A stretch of DNA of 64,000 nt from Cinnamomum chago (Eukaryota > Streptophyta > Magnoliopsida > Laurales > Lauraceae): contig CP142451.1 in the NCBI GenBank assembly GCA_038049695.1, positions 6,508,001-6,572,000 on the forward strand, in the 5' to 3' direction. The notes beneath the pieces were generated by a model, which saw only the letters and a list, made by a program, of their open reading frames with translations, was not told where the DNA came from and did not search any database. The position numbers and the translations under genes are program-made. Numbering within the stretch: position 1 is the stretch's first letter; every line of letters begins with the position of its first letter. Below, piece by piece: positions 1 through 12,061 of the stretch.

Positions 1-2863
1 TTTAGTCTTTGAGTGAGTTTCTTTTAGTATTAGGATAGTGTCTGCGAAGTTTCGTTCGATTACGAGTTCGTTTGATCCTAGCAGGGGGGTAGTTTGCAAA
101 TTAGGGAAAAATTGAGTGTTTTTCCAAAAAAATCCTATCATCGTGATTTTGGGTTCGTTGGAAAGGTCTCATCGCGCTGATCATTTTTGTCTCTTGGCTC
201 GTCTCGATCCGACGATTAGAAACCCTTCAAATGGTCTATTCTTTCACCGGACCCACTTAAAGGCAAATTAGTCTTTTTCTCCCTCTCTTCTTCTTAAGCA
301 GGGATTAGCCCTAAGCTCATTCCCACTTCTGCAACGAGAGTTACAGCAGTCCATCTTCTTCCCCTTCTCTTCTCAAGCCCAGATCTCCCTCCGGAAGAGA
401 TCATCTCCGCGATCCGGACCGCACATCTTCTTCCTTTCGATCTCCTCTCTCCATTGATACTAGTGGGTAAGCCTTTTCCCATCATCAACTTTTCCATTCG
501 TTTTCTCTTTTGTTTAGAATAGGTTGGATCATGATCTTTTTCTTTCTTTTCTTCTCCGTTGCGTTCTAGATTGCGTTTGGTCGGATTAGATTGTGGGTTT
601 GCGAAAGAGAGCTTCTCCTCAAGCTTTTCCAATTATTAATCATCTTCTTGGTTGAGGCAAGTAGATATGCATTTTATATTTAATCATGTATGTATTGTTT
701 CTTTTGATTGCAATGATATCCTTATTAGATTACCCAAATTCCAAGCTTATTGTTGGTATTGCATTGGGATTGACATGTTAGGTTAGATTTGTGGGTTGGA
801 TTGGATTAATTGTTAAAGTGGTACCCCTTTTGATGTTTTTAATTTGATAGAATGGATGTAAATGATGATTGTAATGATTGGAGAGCATGAAGGCTCGTTT
901 TCTGCAGGAAAAAAAAGCAAAAAACCCATTTTCGGGCTCAGGCTACAGTGCTGATCGATTGGGCCTGCAAGCCGATCGATCGGACTGCAATTTGGTCTCA
1001 GTTAACTGAGACGAATATCAGTCCGATCGATCGGACATCTTGTCCGATCGATCGGAGGGTATTTTCGTAATTTTTGACAACTTCGGAAAACGACTTAAAA
1101 TGCTTATAACTTTTAATCTGTACGTCGGATTTCTATATATTATATACCGTTGGAAAGCCCTTGAGATGTAGAATCCAATGGTTCTAGTTTCATCAAGATC
1201 GGAGGTTGAGAAGTGATGTAAAAACTCAGATTATTGACCCAACCTATATTTTTATTAGAAATGAGACCAATAACTTAGGTTTGGGCCTTAGATGTTGGAA
1301 ACCAAGAACCTACTATCAGTTGACCATTAATGGAGAATAAATCATAGCACGTGGCTTGGTGTGCTTCGATTAGGTGTCTAGGTATTCGTGTATTAAACAT
1401 GGGGTAACCGAATGCGTATGAAACTGAATTAATGGATGCTTAACATGATTGTATACCAAGAGATTTCATTAAAAGCATCGTTGATCCAATTCCACACGTA
1501 CTCCGTTAGAACATGTAGGATACATGGATGACACCACTTGCCTAGGTTTGGATCGTAATTCCTCTTTGACTTATTTAATCGTATCCGTTGTTATAATTCC
1601 TTGTACACTCTCTCTTGGCATAAAACACTCTCTTGGCATAAAACACTTAACAAATTATGAAACATAATCCCTTGTAGAATTAGGACTTGGACCGGACTTA
1701 GAGTGTACCTTAGTACCCCGTGTTATGTAATTGATGAATATGACTGGCTAGACTGAATGGATTACCTTGTGATTGGTTTTGTCTTGTATTGATTGAATGA
1801 GATAATCCCTACGATCATGTCTTGTAAATTGAGCTAGTCAGACTTGCTTGTCTTGGTCTATTCTCGTGTCAATACCACATTATTATTATTATTTCCATAT
1901 CATGGTCAGCTGCAGTTTGGGGTTTATTGATGGGCCGGTTACTCGGACATCGGGGTGGGCAGTCGGCTTTGGACGACGTCCATGGCGTTGAATAGTTGGG
2001 AGTGGGCTGGGACCGTGCTACTATTCCCAGGACCGGGAGCTGGGATCCCCTTGGAGTCGGACTTTGGTATCAGTAGTCCGGATAGGATTGTTACTGGTAC
2101 CCTGTGAGGTGGCTTGGACATCCACGGAGTCTCCCTGCATTGCATTACATTGGTAGTGGTGATTGTTAGTATTGCTAGGATTTCTATTTATGATTCGAAT
2201 GGTTATTTATTCATGCTTTATGTCTAGATTGGATTCCTTGTATTCTCTTGATTATTATACCTGTCATTACTCTTATACTTGATACATGTCATGATTATTT
2301 ATATATTGCTTATCTATTGCTCAACATGTCGTTGACTCTGTTCCTTGGTGTGCAGACTCCTCAGGTGAGTACTACTACAAGGAGCAAGCAGGTGAGGAGA
2401 TCCCAGAGGATCTCCAACCGGCTGAGGAGGAACGAGAGTGGCATGCAGATGACGTAGAGTAGCGTCATCATACCTGGCACGAGAGAGATTCATTGGGACT
2501 TCATTAGATTCTTTATTCTTTATTTATCTCTCGTTGAAACTTTTATATCATTGACATCACTATTGTTTTAAATGGCCTTGATTAGTGGGAAGGCCATTGT
2601 AATAAATTAACTTCATTGTTTAAATTTTATTTTATTCCTTGTTCAACTTTAATATATATTGAGATTCATTATTCATTGTTGATATCCAAATATGCCTAGA
2701 ATTGTAGGAGTTCCGCATATTTTTATTATATTTGAGGCTTAAAACATTATGCCCTCACAGCGGACTTACGATCCTTGAGCCTAAAGGGAATTTTTTTTAA
2801 TTAGCCCTAAATTACACTCCCCGGATCCGATTTATTCTCTAATCGGGTTCGGGGGACGTGACA
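1..2863 (+). mobile_element. Probable Ty3/gypsy long LTR, truncated by the window start
   Basis: No gene is readable here. The block ends with a GGGGGACGTGACA-type terminus, as seen at the 3' end of many plant chromovirus LTRs. The next five bases (aaggc) begin sequence that is continuous in a second copy at 12483, so the junction at 2863/2864 looks like an insertion boundary. The left end lies outside the window, so TG..CA symmetry and the target duplication cannot be confirmed, nor whether this is a solo LTR or the 3' LTR of a longer element. A pyrimidine-rich leader-like stretch lies near 270-300. Short reading frames in the block have no recognisable domain. The LTR assignment is inferred from terminus style and context only. 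Confidence 0.45.
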
Positions 2864-4683
2864 AAGGCCTTGAAAGAAATGGAAGATTACAACGGTGGGA
2901 AACTTAGCAACGGGAAGAATAGAAAACAAAAGGAAGAGACGTGTAAAAGAACAAAAGAGAAGGGTGGAGTCATTTATCCATTTCCAAAGGAGATGCCGCT
3001 TGTAATTGTTTATCTATTGATGAGGCGTACACCGAGCCATAGGAGTGCTAGCTGTCATTATTAAATCATGACGTTTACTCTATTTTTCTCTCTCCTATGA
3101 GTGTCGGATGTTGAGCTACAACTAGGGATGCCAGTCGATCGGTTGATTCTGAACCGAGATCATACTAGACCGAAACTGGACCGTTTTGTAAAGTCATATC
3201 TAGTTCACAATCGGAACCCATTTTCCTTGTTCCAGAGCCAGTTCCATTAAGAGGACTAGTTCTGACTTATTTTTTATTTTTGCTTGAAATATGGATATCA
3301 TTCAAGCCAAAAAATCCGAAAAGGGATATCATCTAACCTAATAACAATGCATCAGTATACCATCCACAATTGATATATCCAAATATCTTAAAAACTAATT
3401 CATATATAAGTAGTTGCATGAAGTTTTTGACATTAGCCTATTCAAAGTCGAAACATATCTTAAAAGCAAATATCTAATGCTTGGGTCCTAGTCCACGGGT
3501 TGGAACTCGTATGGATTGAAACTGGACCTGTTTAGCAATTGGTTAAATTGGGCTTCAGATCCAAACCCATTTATAAAACTGAACCTAAATACGTTCCATA
3601 TCCAATTTTTAATAGGTTAAAACCTCTGAATAACTGGATATTCATTTGCATCCCTACATATAAGTAGGAGGTTCAATTATGGGTCATTAGGTTGGGACAT
3701 GCGTGGATTCAGAGTTGTACCCAATTTATTTCTAAATCCAAAAATAAGTTTCAAATTCAGAACCTAATTTTTAACAGTGGAGAGGGGGGTCGATAATGAA
3801 ACATTGCATGGTTTGGAAAGAGATGAAAGCTCAAGTGATTTGTATGAATTGGAAAACTTACCCAAGGGAAGTAGTAATAATGGAATAAGAACAATGGGGT
3901 GCTGGAGCATAATGAGGGAGTGACAAAGGGTCTCTTTAAAGAATCCTACGTGTCTGTTCTGCAAGTGGGGGCCAAGAGGATTTCGTTCTATGAGATTTTC
4001 ATTTTGTCAGGGTAGAAAAAAAATCCTATGTTCCCAGCATTTCCATTCGAATTCGAAATGCTCTTTACTGAAGAAAAACTTGTTTCTTTTTTTCTTATTC
4101 TGAAAGAAAAATGTATCGCACCAAACGATAAAAAAAAAAAGGTCATATGGAAAATCAGAATAATGTTTCTTTCAACCGCGGATTCCTTCCTTTGTCACAA
4201 CGCTATGATGAGTAATCCAACATTTGATCGAAATCACTGGTGGTATGTCCTAGCAAGATCAAGACCCAAGCATTCGTCTCAGATTTGATTGAATTTTGTT
4301 CCATGCAATTGGACCTAACCCATGCATGAAGAATATGAATCAGTACGTACCTGACCTCCTCATCCAGGGAATGTCTGAAATATGGAAGACAGGAAACGCA
4401 TCTTTTTGTGAGTTCCATCAGGGAAGGGGTCCCAAGATGGATGGTGGACTCATGATGACTATAGTCTAACCCATAGGCCCAAGGCCCACAAATTATCATT
4501 TGAATTCCGTTCAAGTCTGCTTCTTAGGTTTGAATCGGGGTCTATTCTTTGATCCAGATCTACATGTTCCTCTCATTGTCAGATCCGGGCCAATACATTG
4601 GAATCCACATTGGATTCAGATCCAGGGAAGGATCCTGCCACTAAAAAACTATTCAGATCTAAGATACAAATGTTCATATCCTT
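2864..4683 (+). repeat. Duplicated segment, copy A
   Basis: This 1.8-kb stretch is collinear with 12483-19297 once the hAT element and about 350 bp missing from copy A are set aside. Over the first 200 bases I count roughly 6% mismatch. Shared starts (aaggccttgaaag) and ends (tgttcatatcctt) are sharp. Minus-strand frames at 4203-4514 are kept in copy B only because the DNA is duplicated; they have no domain. It could be a segmental duplication or two copies of an unclassified repeat; the first and last 12 bases are weakly inverted (8 of 12 match). Confidence 0.75.
3123..3656. mobile_element. hAT-type MITE inside copy A
   Basis: A 534-bp non-autonomous element begins TAGGGATGCCAG and ends TTTGCATCCCTA, so its termini are inverted copies starting TAGGGATG, like plant hAT (Ac-type) elements. 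The flanking 8-mers (gctacaac, catataag) are a decayed target duplication; copy B keeps the pair gctacaac/gctataag. It encodes nothing. Its interior contains degenerate GGACCG/CCGGTT-like words typical of hAT subterminal regions. Confidence 0.7.
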
Positions 4684-4804
4684 TCCACTCGTTAGTCACT
4701 AAGTTCAATTACGTATTTATTTTCAAACTGTTAATTTTTTATTTAGGTAACCCGACCCAGACCAACTTAGAACCAAAGTAGGAAAGGGCTAAATATATAT
4801 ATAT

Positions 4805-4942
4805 GTGGGGGGATCACACAGGCTGCAGCCTGTGTTATCACAGGCTGCACGCACACGTGCGAGGGCCCAGGGCCTCTGCCCACACGTGTGACACAGGCTG
4901 CAGCTTGTGATAACATAGGCTGCAGCCTGTGGGATCCCACCT
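4805..4942. mobile_element. Foldback MITE in a (TA)n tract
   Basis: Two arms of about 42-45 bp (4805-4849 and 4899-4940), each with a ggctgcagcctgtg core, are near-perfect inverted repeats around a GC-rich loop that itself contains CACACGTG-like palindromes. Both flanks are pure TA repeats (4792-4803 and 4943-4958), so the target duplication is hidden in the microsatellite. This architecture resembles microsatellite-targeting MITEs such as rice Micron. No coding capacity. Confidence 0.65.
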
Positions 4943-4958
4943 CTATATGTATATATAT

Positions 4959-6195
4959 AGATTATAGAGGTAAAACAGAAAAAACAGTTTTCCACTAACC
5001 TATACGGTGGAAATCCAGAAAATGCTGGTTTTCCGCATCTCGGAACCACGGAAATCCAAAAATGCTAGTTTACCGCTACTCGGGAGAAATCTTGCGTTTC
5101 ATGGTTATGTATTTCTATGGACTCTGGGTTGTTTTGATGATTTTATGAACCTTGTTGCCTCTTTTAATATAATCTCAACTTTATGGAAAAAAAATAAAGA
5201 TATATCCCTTTTTTACATTTATTGTATTTTAATAGCATATATCCTGTGCGCGGAATAACCTGAGTTTAATTAGACCCAATAAGAAATTGGATTTGGAACC
5301 AATGCCGGCCCAACAGCCTGGATCTAGGCTACAACTTGGATTTAATCTTTAGGTACGAGTTTAAATCCATAATCTAAGAAAACCATTAAAAAAGCCATCT
5401 TCATATGTTGCATTAATTCCAGCAATCTGTTGATGTTGTTTTGTTTAATACATCGCCTATAAGAGTCCAATGGACGTTGGAACACAGAGGGGTCTTAACG
5501 ATAATGGATTTTCTGCCCTAACAATGGATCTAAATCCAGCTATTCAATTGATATGCATGTCATACACCCCTAAATACATAAGATATTGAGCTACCTATCA
5601 CTTTATCCATGCTCGGTCCTTATACTACACATGCTAAAAAATTAGATCAATGCCCGGCCCAAGGTCAGAAACCATCCCAAAGTGCCAGTGACCGGGCCCA
5701 TGGCATCCCTACCCTTAAGCACCCCCAATCCCACGACTTCAATACTCGGATAATCTGATACCCATATCTCCGAGGCCCAATTCTTAAGCTCTACTTCTGA
5801 CATCCTTATCCAAAGCTTGAAAAATAATTTTTTTTTTATCAGATACGTATGTTAACAAACCAGGCCTTAACCCATCTATCATTAAGGACTAACCAGCTGG
5901 TACAATATATTAAGCAAAAGGACACATAACAGGCTCCAATTGGGCCCAATTATGGCTAGTGGTGGATGCAGGTGATTTCGTTTTTTTTTTTTTTTTCCTT
6001 TTTTCTTTTAATTTTTTAGGTGCGAGTGGGGGTTGGGCTGGGTGGAAGGGGGAGACAACCGGATAGTTGGACTTTGTAGGGAAAACCAAGATCTTCATGT
6101 GCATTTTGGGGGCACACCAAAAATCTTCATGTCAATTTTAGAGGCAAACCTAGAATTTTAATGAGTTTATGAGGCGAACCCAAGTTCAACAGGGG
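4959..6195. other. Intergenic, no gene seen
   Basis: AT-rich sequence with short homopolymers (T runs at 5828 and 5981) and direct repeats of a ggaaatccanaaaatgct-like word near 5010 and 5050. I see no coding exon, RNA gene or confident transposon end. Confidence 0.5.
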
Positions 6196-6568
6196 AAACT
6201 ACCTCCATAACCCTATTTGTTTTAGCAGTTTTTGTGGTAGTTTTAGGCGCCGCTAAAGTTTAATTTTAAAGGCGACTTTTCATTTACTTCTACTGGTGAT
6301 GTATTGCCGCGACTAAAAGTTTAAAATTAAGAATAAATAAAAATTAACATTAATTTTTTAAATTTTATTTCCCTTTCAAGAAACTGCTTATATAAGATGA
6401 TAAAATGAGATTTTCATCACATTCAGGTACTGAAACATAACTTTAAATTTAAATTTTTATTAAGTTCAAATGTATTTGAGTAACAAAAGTTAAGTTTACA
6501 TCGTCATAAAAAAATAAGAATCCATATAAAAAGAAACTCAAGATGATCGGGCTTTTCAGCAAATATGC

Positions 6569-6961
6569 ATTACATCGGAATTTGCCCTGACTCTTTGAAC
6601 TGTTGGAGGATGGTGGTGAGCCGGGACTTTAGCTTAGCTTGCACTTGAGCATGCAAATATGCTTGTTGCAATGCTACCTGGGACTCTAGTCGTAAAGCCA
6701 TCTCCCTCTTCTCATTTTCCATCAACTCGAAGAGCCTCCATCCGCCTCATTGGAAAATTGGAGTGGGGCCATCTGTCTGACAATAATGCCCAACTCAGTA
6801 ATTAATGCCTGGGCATTGTTGCCTACAGCTCGCATCAGGTTTGGTGGAATGTCCACCGCTAGCTTTTCCCCCTCGTGCCTCCTCTTTGCGAGTGTAATGC
6901 CCATGGTCTTCTCTTGTCCTTTCCTCCCAACGTGCATGGCCTTGTTCACGTACTTAAGATA
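6569..6961 (-). pseudogene. Plant transposase (Ptta/En/Spm) fragment
   Basis: Read on the minus strand, this encodes a piece matching the C-terminal part of the plant Ptta/En/Spm transposase family (PF03004-type): a segment starting HVGRKGQEKTMGITLAKRRH, then an IPPNLMRAVGNNAQALITEL stretch, and a C-terminal amphipathic helix (ALRLESQVALQQAYLHAQVQ) ending in a stop near 6569. The two parts are in different frames, with a shift near 6720-6745, so the product is broken. An upstream exon scrap (QMPTQVIKSA) ends at a GT donor near 7058. In intact elements this protein accompanies the catalytic transposase; here it is a relic. Confidence 0.6.
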
Positions 6962-7453
6962 AAATTAAATTTATTAGCTTCTATAAGAAAAAATTTATAT
7001 ATATGATGCATAAACCATAAAAAAGTGCATACATAATTTAAAATGGTAGTTAACATACCGGCGCTTTTTATAACTTGTGTGGGCATTTGAGCAATTGTTT
7101 GGACTAATTAAATTAAATTACATGCATTCCTTACATGGGATCGACTAGGCCAGGCTTTAAGCTTTCTATCAATCAACCCAAGTCCGCCCAATTATTAAAC
7201 GTGCCCTAATTACATATCCAAGTCCAGCCCAAAGCGAGCTGGGCCTGGCCCATGAGCACCTCTATACCCTATAAAAAAATACACCTAAAAATAAGACACC
7301 TAAGCAATTAGCGACGAAAAAAGGTTGCCACTAAAATCCTTGTTCATTAGTGGTAAAGGATTAAAACTTTTAGCCAATTATCTTTCCCTTCAAAATGACC
7401 TTCGGCCATGACATATGGGTTGCCACTAAATGTAATCACTATAAACAAAAAGT

Positions 7454-7580
7454 CTACTTGGACAAACTTTTTGGCCAGAATTTTGGCCAACCCATATGGT
7501 TTCCATTGAATATCATAGTGATATTCAATGGAAACCATATGGGTTGGCCAAAATTCTGGCCAAAAAGTTTGTCCAAGTAG
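7454..7580. repeat. Perfect 62-bp palindrome, 3-nt loop
   Basis: Positions 7454-7515 and 7519-7580 are exact reverse complements with loop tag. Transcribed, it would form an uninterrupted 62-bp hairpin. It lies inside the CACTA-like debris; arms contain ttggccagaattttggcc and catatgg words. Confidence 0.9.
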
Positions 7581-8100
7581 CATTACTCCACTATAAAACC
7601 TTGGCATCATTAGATTTTGACACTAAAGGTGAGTTTTTAGTGGTGAAAATTAAATTGTGGCTAAAAATATTGCCATTAAAACCTAACTTTCTTGTGGTAT
7701 ATTTTTAGGGGAAATATAAAGTCGCCGCAAAAGGTAGCACATACCGTGGCAAATAACAAATCGTGGCTAAAAGTTTCAGTATAAAAGTAAAACAAATCGT
7801 GGCAAATAAAAGCAATTAGCAACGAATCTAAAAAGTTGCCACGAAAGTCCTAGAGCGTTTGTGGCGGAAAGACAAAACTCGCCACTAAATCTCTTTCCTT
7901 CCAAAACCCCTTGGCGTAAAAAATTTCCGCCATGGAGTTAGTGGCGAACTTTACCCACGACAAATGTACTGCCACTTAATGTACGCACTATAATATATTT
8001 AATGATGCCATCAAATTTCGGTCACTAAAAGTGAGTTTTACTGGCAAAATTTATCCGCGGCTGACAAATTCGCCACTAAAAGCCAACTTCTCATAGTAGT

Positions 8101-10128
8101 TGCCATCATCAGCTTCATTCTTGATCTCAGTAGAAATAGAAGGCTGGGCACATTCAAATCTGGAACCATGCATAAAAAACACTTCATCCTAAGTTATGAT
8201 CACTTCCCATGCCCTTTTCGCCCTCTTACAATTCTCTATTCTGATCAAGCTATTTTTTTGTACCCTTTGGGCACCATAGAGCTGATTATCGGCCACCATA
8301 GGTCTGATTATCCATGTACCATAGACCTGACTATCAGCCACCATAGACTTGATTATCTTTATAATCACAGGTGGAGTACATGAATCATACCTTCATTCTC
8401 TTCATGGATGGAGAACTTTGGAAAGAAATACTTTCCATCAATGTTATTCCATGCCATGAAGTGCTACAAACCACCGGCCATTGGTCATCTGGTACAGCAC
8501 GAAGGTCCCTTAAGATTGTAACTTCAAGAAATCAAAGTTGTAGAACTAAAAGCGGTTTTCAGAGCCTCTTTGATCGATCCTGCATGGAAAGTAATTCCAA
8601 TTCAGTTACATAAACAAACCAAGAGACACATAAAGGGATGGAATGGGCAACAAAACAAGGGAGAAGAGTTCGGAAAGAAGAATTAGTTCCTAGACTCAAA
8701 TGGAGTTACAGGAATTGTGATGGGTCACATACTCCTCTTTGTAATGTGTTTTTTGAAACCAGTTGTGCCATAAAAGAGTGGTGTTTAATGGCTTTTAGAG
8801 TAGTCTCTAAATTTTAAAATCAGGGCAGGGTTGGGCCGCAACCAAATTCCAATCAGCCCTAAACCCGACTCTGGTCAATTTCTAATAATCAATATGATCT
8901 GGTCTGAACCTGACAGACACACTATCAAGCCCAACCCTAATTGGTACAGGCCAGGCAGGTCACCTATTGAACCCAATCCCTCACCATCCCTATGTAGGCA
9001 TTGCCTTTTATAAGTTTGGTGACACTCAAGTACTGGCTTCATTTTTCTACATAAAAGATAACAAGTCTGTGCAGAGAAGGGAAATTAATAATAAGGTGTT
9101 TATGTGGAATCTATTTTAGCTGCCGATGATGTGGGTGATTTTTCTATACTATAATTTGCCAAGGCTAGTAATGTTGTTGATTTATATTGATTTGAAACTC
9201 TCTAGAAAGTAGGAATTTTGAGTGTAGAAAAGAAAATAAATTACTGAGTGTAGTTCCAAAAACAAATCAAAAGCTATTTAATGGTATCGATTGAAAATAA
9301 GAATAGTGTTTTTTTTTTTTTTTGGGGGTAAGGAGAACTAACCATAAACAAATTATAACTAGCTTTCATTCATAACTATAAACAAAATCATTGACTAAAA
9401 TCACCTCGAGAGAACTGAGAAGAGGAAAATGGCTTGTTTTTGGTCTAGAAGATTTACAAAGTGGGTCCCACCTAATGCTTGATTTGGTAAGTGATAGTAG
9501 GGAAAGCTCACTGTGGTGTGGAGCATCTTGTGGTGCGGAGTACGACAGCGGACATAGATTGGTAGAGCATGAATATATAAAGGCCATGTGGTGGAGCACT
9601 GGAGTGGAGCACCCCAGGGATCGATGATCCCTAAGACTTAGACTAGGCTAGTTTTGGATTAAGATACTTTACCATTCCTTCCGCAAACAAGCCCAAAAAA
9701 AAAAAAAAAAAAAAAAAAACTATTTAAACCATTCACAAGGAAACAAGATATGGGCATCAACATTTAAACAATGCAAAACCCTTTGACTGGTTTGTTTTGT
9801 AATGACCTCCTTGACGATTTTTAAGGATCAAAGGTTGGATCCTGAGGAGCAAGAAACAAAGGTGGACCAACTACTGTCCTTTTCTATCATTTAACAAAGA
9901 CGAAGCTAAGGAAACTGCACCTGCAATAAAAAAAAAAAGAAAAAAAAAACAAAATAAACAACTTGAATAGAGATCTGCAACTAACTTGCCTGCATCAGAG
10001 AGATGAGTGAAAAGATCATTCATCTGCATAAACATCTACCGACCATGGGTTTTGCAACACACCATCTACATCTATATATAGGGAATCAAAACAGTCTAAG
10101 ACGTTCATCCCCTTAATATTTTAAGAAT
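8101..10128. other. Intergenic, no gene seen
   Basis: No exon is recognisable. It holds T18 (about 9309-9326) and A32 (9688-9719) tracts and a possible decayed hAT-like MITE around 8822-8994 (GGGTTGGGCC at one side, CCATCCCTA at the other) without target duplication. Confidence 0.4.
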
Positions 10129-10860
10129 TTGACCTACAAAATAATCTTTGAAAGATTTTGAATCCTAATGCACTACTCTATTTATTGAGAAATCCAATGA
10201 TACACTGATTGTAACATATGAGAGATAAGGTCATGAAGGATATTGTTAAAGATATGGTTCAAAGATTTTGCTTCTATATGTGGAGTGTGGGATGCAAAAT
10301 AGTGTAATTGCTTCCCCATGTTTTTTCAAGATTTGAACTATTGGTAACGTTTGAAAGATTGCAATTTGAGCTACAAAATCATCTTTTGAAAGATTTTCCT
10401 TGGGGCATTGCCCCTGTTTCTTTCTCTTAATACTAATTTACCATTAAGCGAAAAAAAAAAAGATTTTGATTCTTAATGCATTACTCTATTTGCTGAAAAA
10501 TCCAATAATGCAATGATTGTAACATATCAGGCATAAGGCCATGAAGATTGTAAAAGATATGGTTCAAAGTTTTTGCTTCTACATGTAGAGCGTGGGATGC
10601 AAAATAGTCCAGGTGCTTCCTCTTTTTTTTTTTTTTTATGAAATTGATCTAAACTTTTGAAAGATTTTGATTGCTAATCCATTACTCCATTTACCGAAAG
10701 ATCAAATATTACATTTATTGTAACATATCTCGGGCATATCAGCAATAAGGTAAATGAAGATAATAAAAGATATGGTTTAAAGATTTTTATTCTACATATG
10801 GAGCATGGTATGCAAAATAGTCCAAGTCCATCCTCTTCCTATTTCAAGATTTTGATATAA
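10129..10860 (+). repeat. Degenerate direct repeats, three units
   Basis: Three diverged direct copies of a roughly 170-190-bp unit lie at about 10146-10320, 10460-10622 and 10651-10836. Each runs from a gattttgattcttaatgcatta-like start through tgattgtaacatat, aaagatatggtt and gcaaaatagtccaa-like words. Spacing is uneven and identity is moderate. There is no coding potential. Confidence 0.65.
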
Positions 10861-11526
10861 TCTTTCAAAATCTTGATTCTTAATGCGTCAATCAGGCTTT
10901 GTTTTGAGTTAATTTGCTCCTTCAATCACTTTTTCTATCTAATTTTCTCACTTTTTATTAAGTTATTTTATTTTATTCCAAAATCCATTAAAACTCTATT
11001 TGATTACTAGTTTTTAGTTAGATTCTGTAATTAAGATTTCTTTGATTCGGTTCCTTGTGGGTTTGACCCACACTTGCCACTGTCTCTTCACAGAGAGTTG
11101 TGTACTTGCAATATTAGTATTTTAAAGTTACAACAATCATGGACACCCATAAGGTCACATTTGAAAACCGAGTCCTTGAGGAAAAGATTTTAACTTACCA
11201 CAAAGTCGTAAAAGACCGAAGAAATTTTAACTTTCTGCAAAGTCATAAAAGACCCATTTTTGGAAATTTTAAATCTCAAAGGATTAGGCCATCTGAATAA
11301 GGATTCTCAGCTTTCTTCCCCTTGGCCCCAACGCATAGGATGTGAGAATCGTTAGCTGAAGTGGGGAGCATGCAAAATCATCAAATCCACAGATTCCTCA
11401 CTTGTTATCAAACTTACTGAAAGGAATCCTTACCATACAAATCCTCAAAAAGGAAAGCACTATTTTAAAGCAGTGAAGAATGCTCAAATCTGTGGATTCC
11501 TAATTGTTAATCCATCAAGACCGTAA
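10861..11526. other. Intergenic, no gene seen
   Basis: AT-rich sequence without a recognisable exon. A short repeat of an aaaattttaacttnc / agtcataaaagacc-like phrase occurs at about 11185-11260. The last three bases (TAA, 11524-11526) are the target duplication of the next element. Confidence 0.4.
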
Positions 11527-12061
11527 GGGCACGTTTGTGTACGCACCCTTTCCGCGGAAAGAGGAAATCACCACGTCAGCAAATTCCATAGAAATAAAAA
11601 CCTCGGAAAAGGATTTCCGTAGAATTTAGAAATTCATGTTTGGTGCAAAAAGAGTTTCCTTATTGAATTGGTGTAGATGTTGTTTTGTGCGGCTGTAGAT
11701 TCCTTATAGAAAATCAAAATTTCTTATTCGGTAATATAATTTTTTGAAGAAAAATAACATAACATGTATATTATTTATTTAACATTAAATAATAATTTAT
11801 ATAAAGAAATAAAAAATGAAAGAGTTATAGGGTTTTTGGGTTGAAATGGACAAGAGTGAGGAAAAGAGGGAGAAGTTTTCCGAGGAAATCCATTTCCCAT
11901 GTACCCCTCAATGGGAAACTCATTTCCACAATTATCAAGGAAAATGTTGACGAGACAGGAAAACATTTTTGTGAAATTGTTTCGCACCAAACGCTAGAAA
12001 AATGGGTTTTTCGCGGAAAACCGTCCACTTTTCCGCGGAAAAACGCTACACAAACATGCCC
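11527..12061. mobile_element. Tourist-like (PIF/Harbinger) MITE
   Basis: A 535-bp element flanked by TAA on both sides (11524-11526 and 12062-12064). Its inverted ends begin GGGCACGTTTGTGTA and GGGCATGTTTGTGTA, followed in both arms by a TTTCCGCGGAAA block. The GGGC(A/G)..GTTTG end and the 3-bp TAA/TTA target are the hallmarks of Tourist/PIF-Harbinger MITEs. Frames inside it have no domain. Confidence 0.85.

Larger units (their letters stand above)
6200..8100 (-). mobile_element. CACTA (En/Spm)-like debris
   Basis: The region is rich in degenerate words such as gccactaaa and gtggcgaa in both orientations, typical of subterminal repeats of plant CACTA elements. Candidate degraded termini read, on the minus strand, CCACAAGAAAGTTAGG (near 7690-7704) and CTACTATGAGAAGTTGG (near 8080-8096), close to the family CACTACAAGAAAA end. 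A transposase fragment on the minus strand supports the family. Having two right-hand termini suggests two nested or adjacent elements. Exact ends and target duplications could not be fixed. Confidence 0.55.

Noticed and set aside
4203-4514. Minus-strand frame also found at 18877-19128
   Set aside because: Conserved only because the DNA segment is duplicated; no domain and frames differ at the ends.
8822-8994. Possible hAT MITE
   Set aside because: Ends are only roughly inverted and no 8-bp duplication was found.
10129-10860. CRISPR-like array
   Set aside because: Units are long, diverged and unevenly spaced; plant nuclear DNA.
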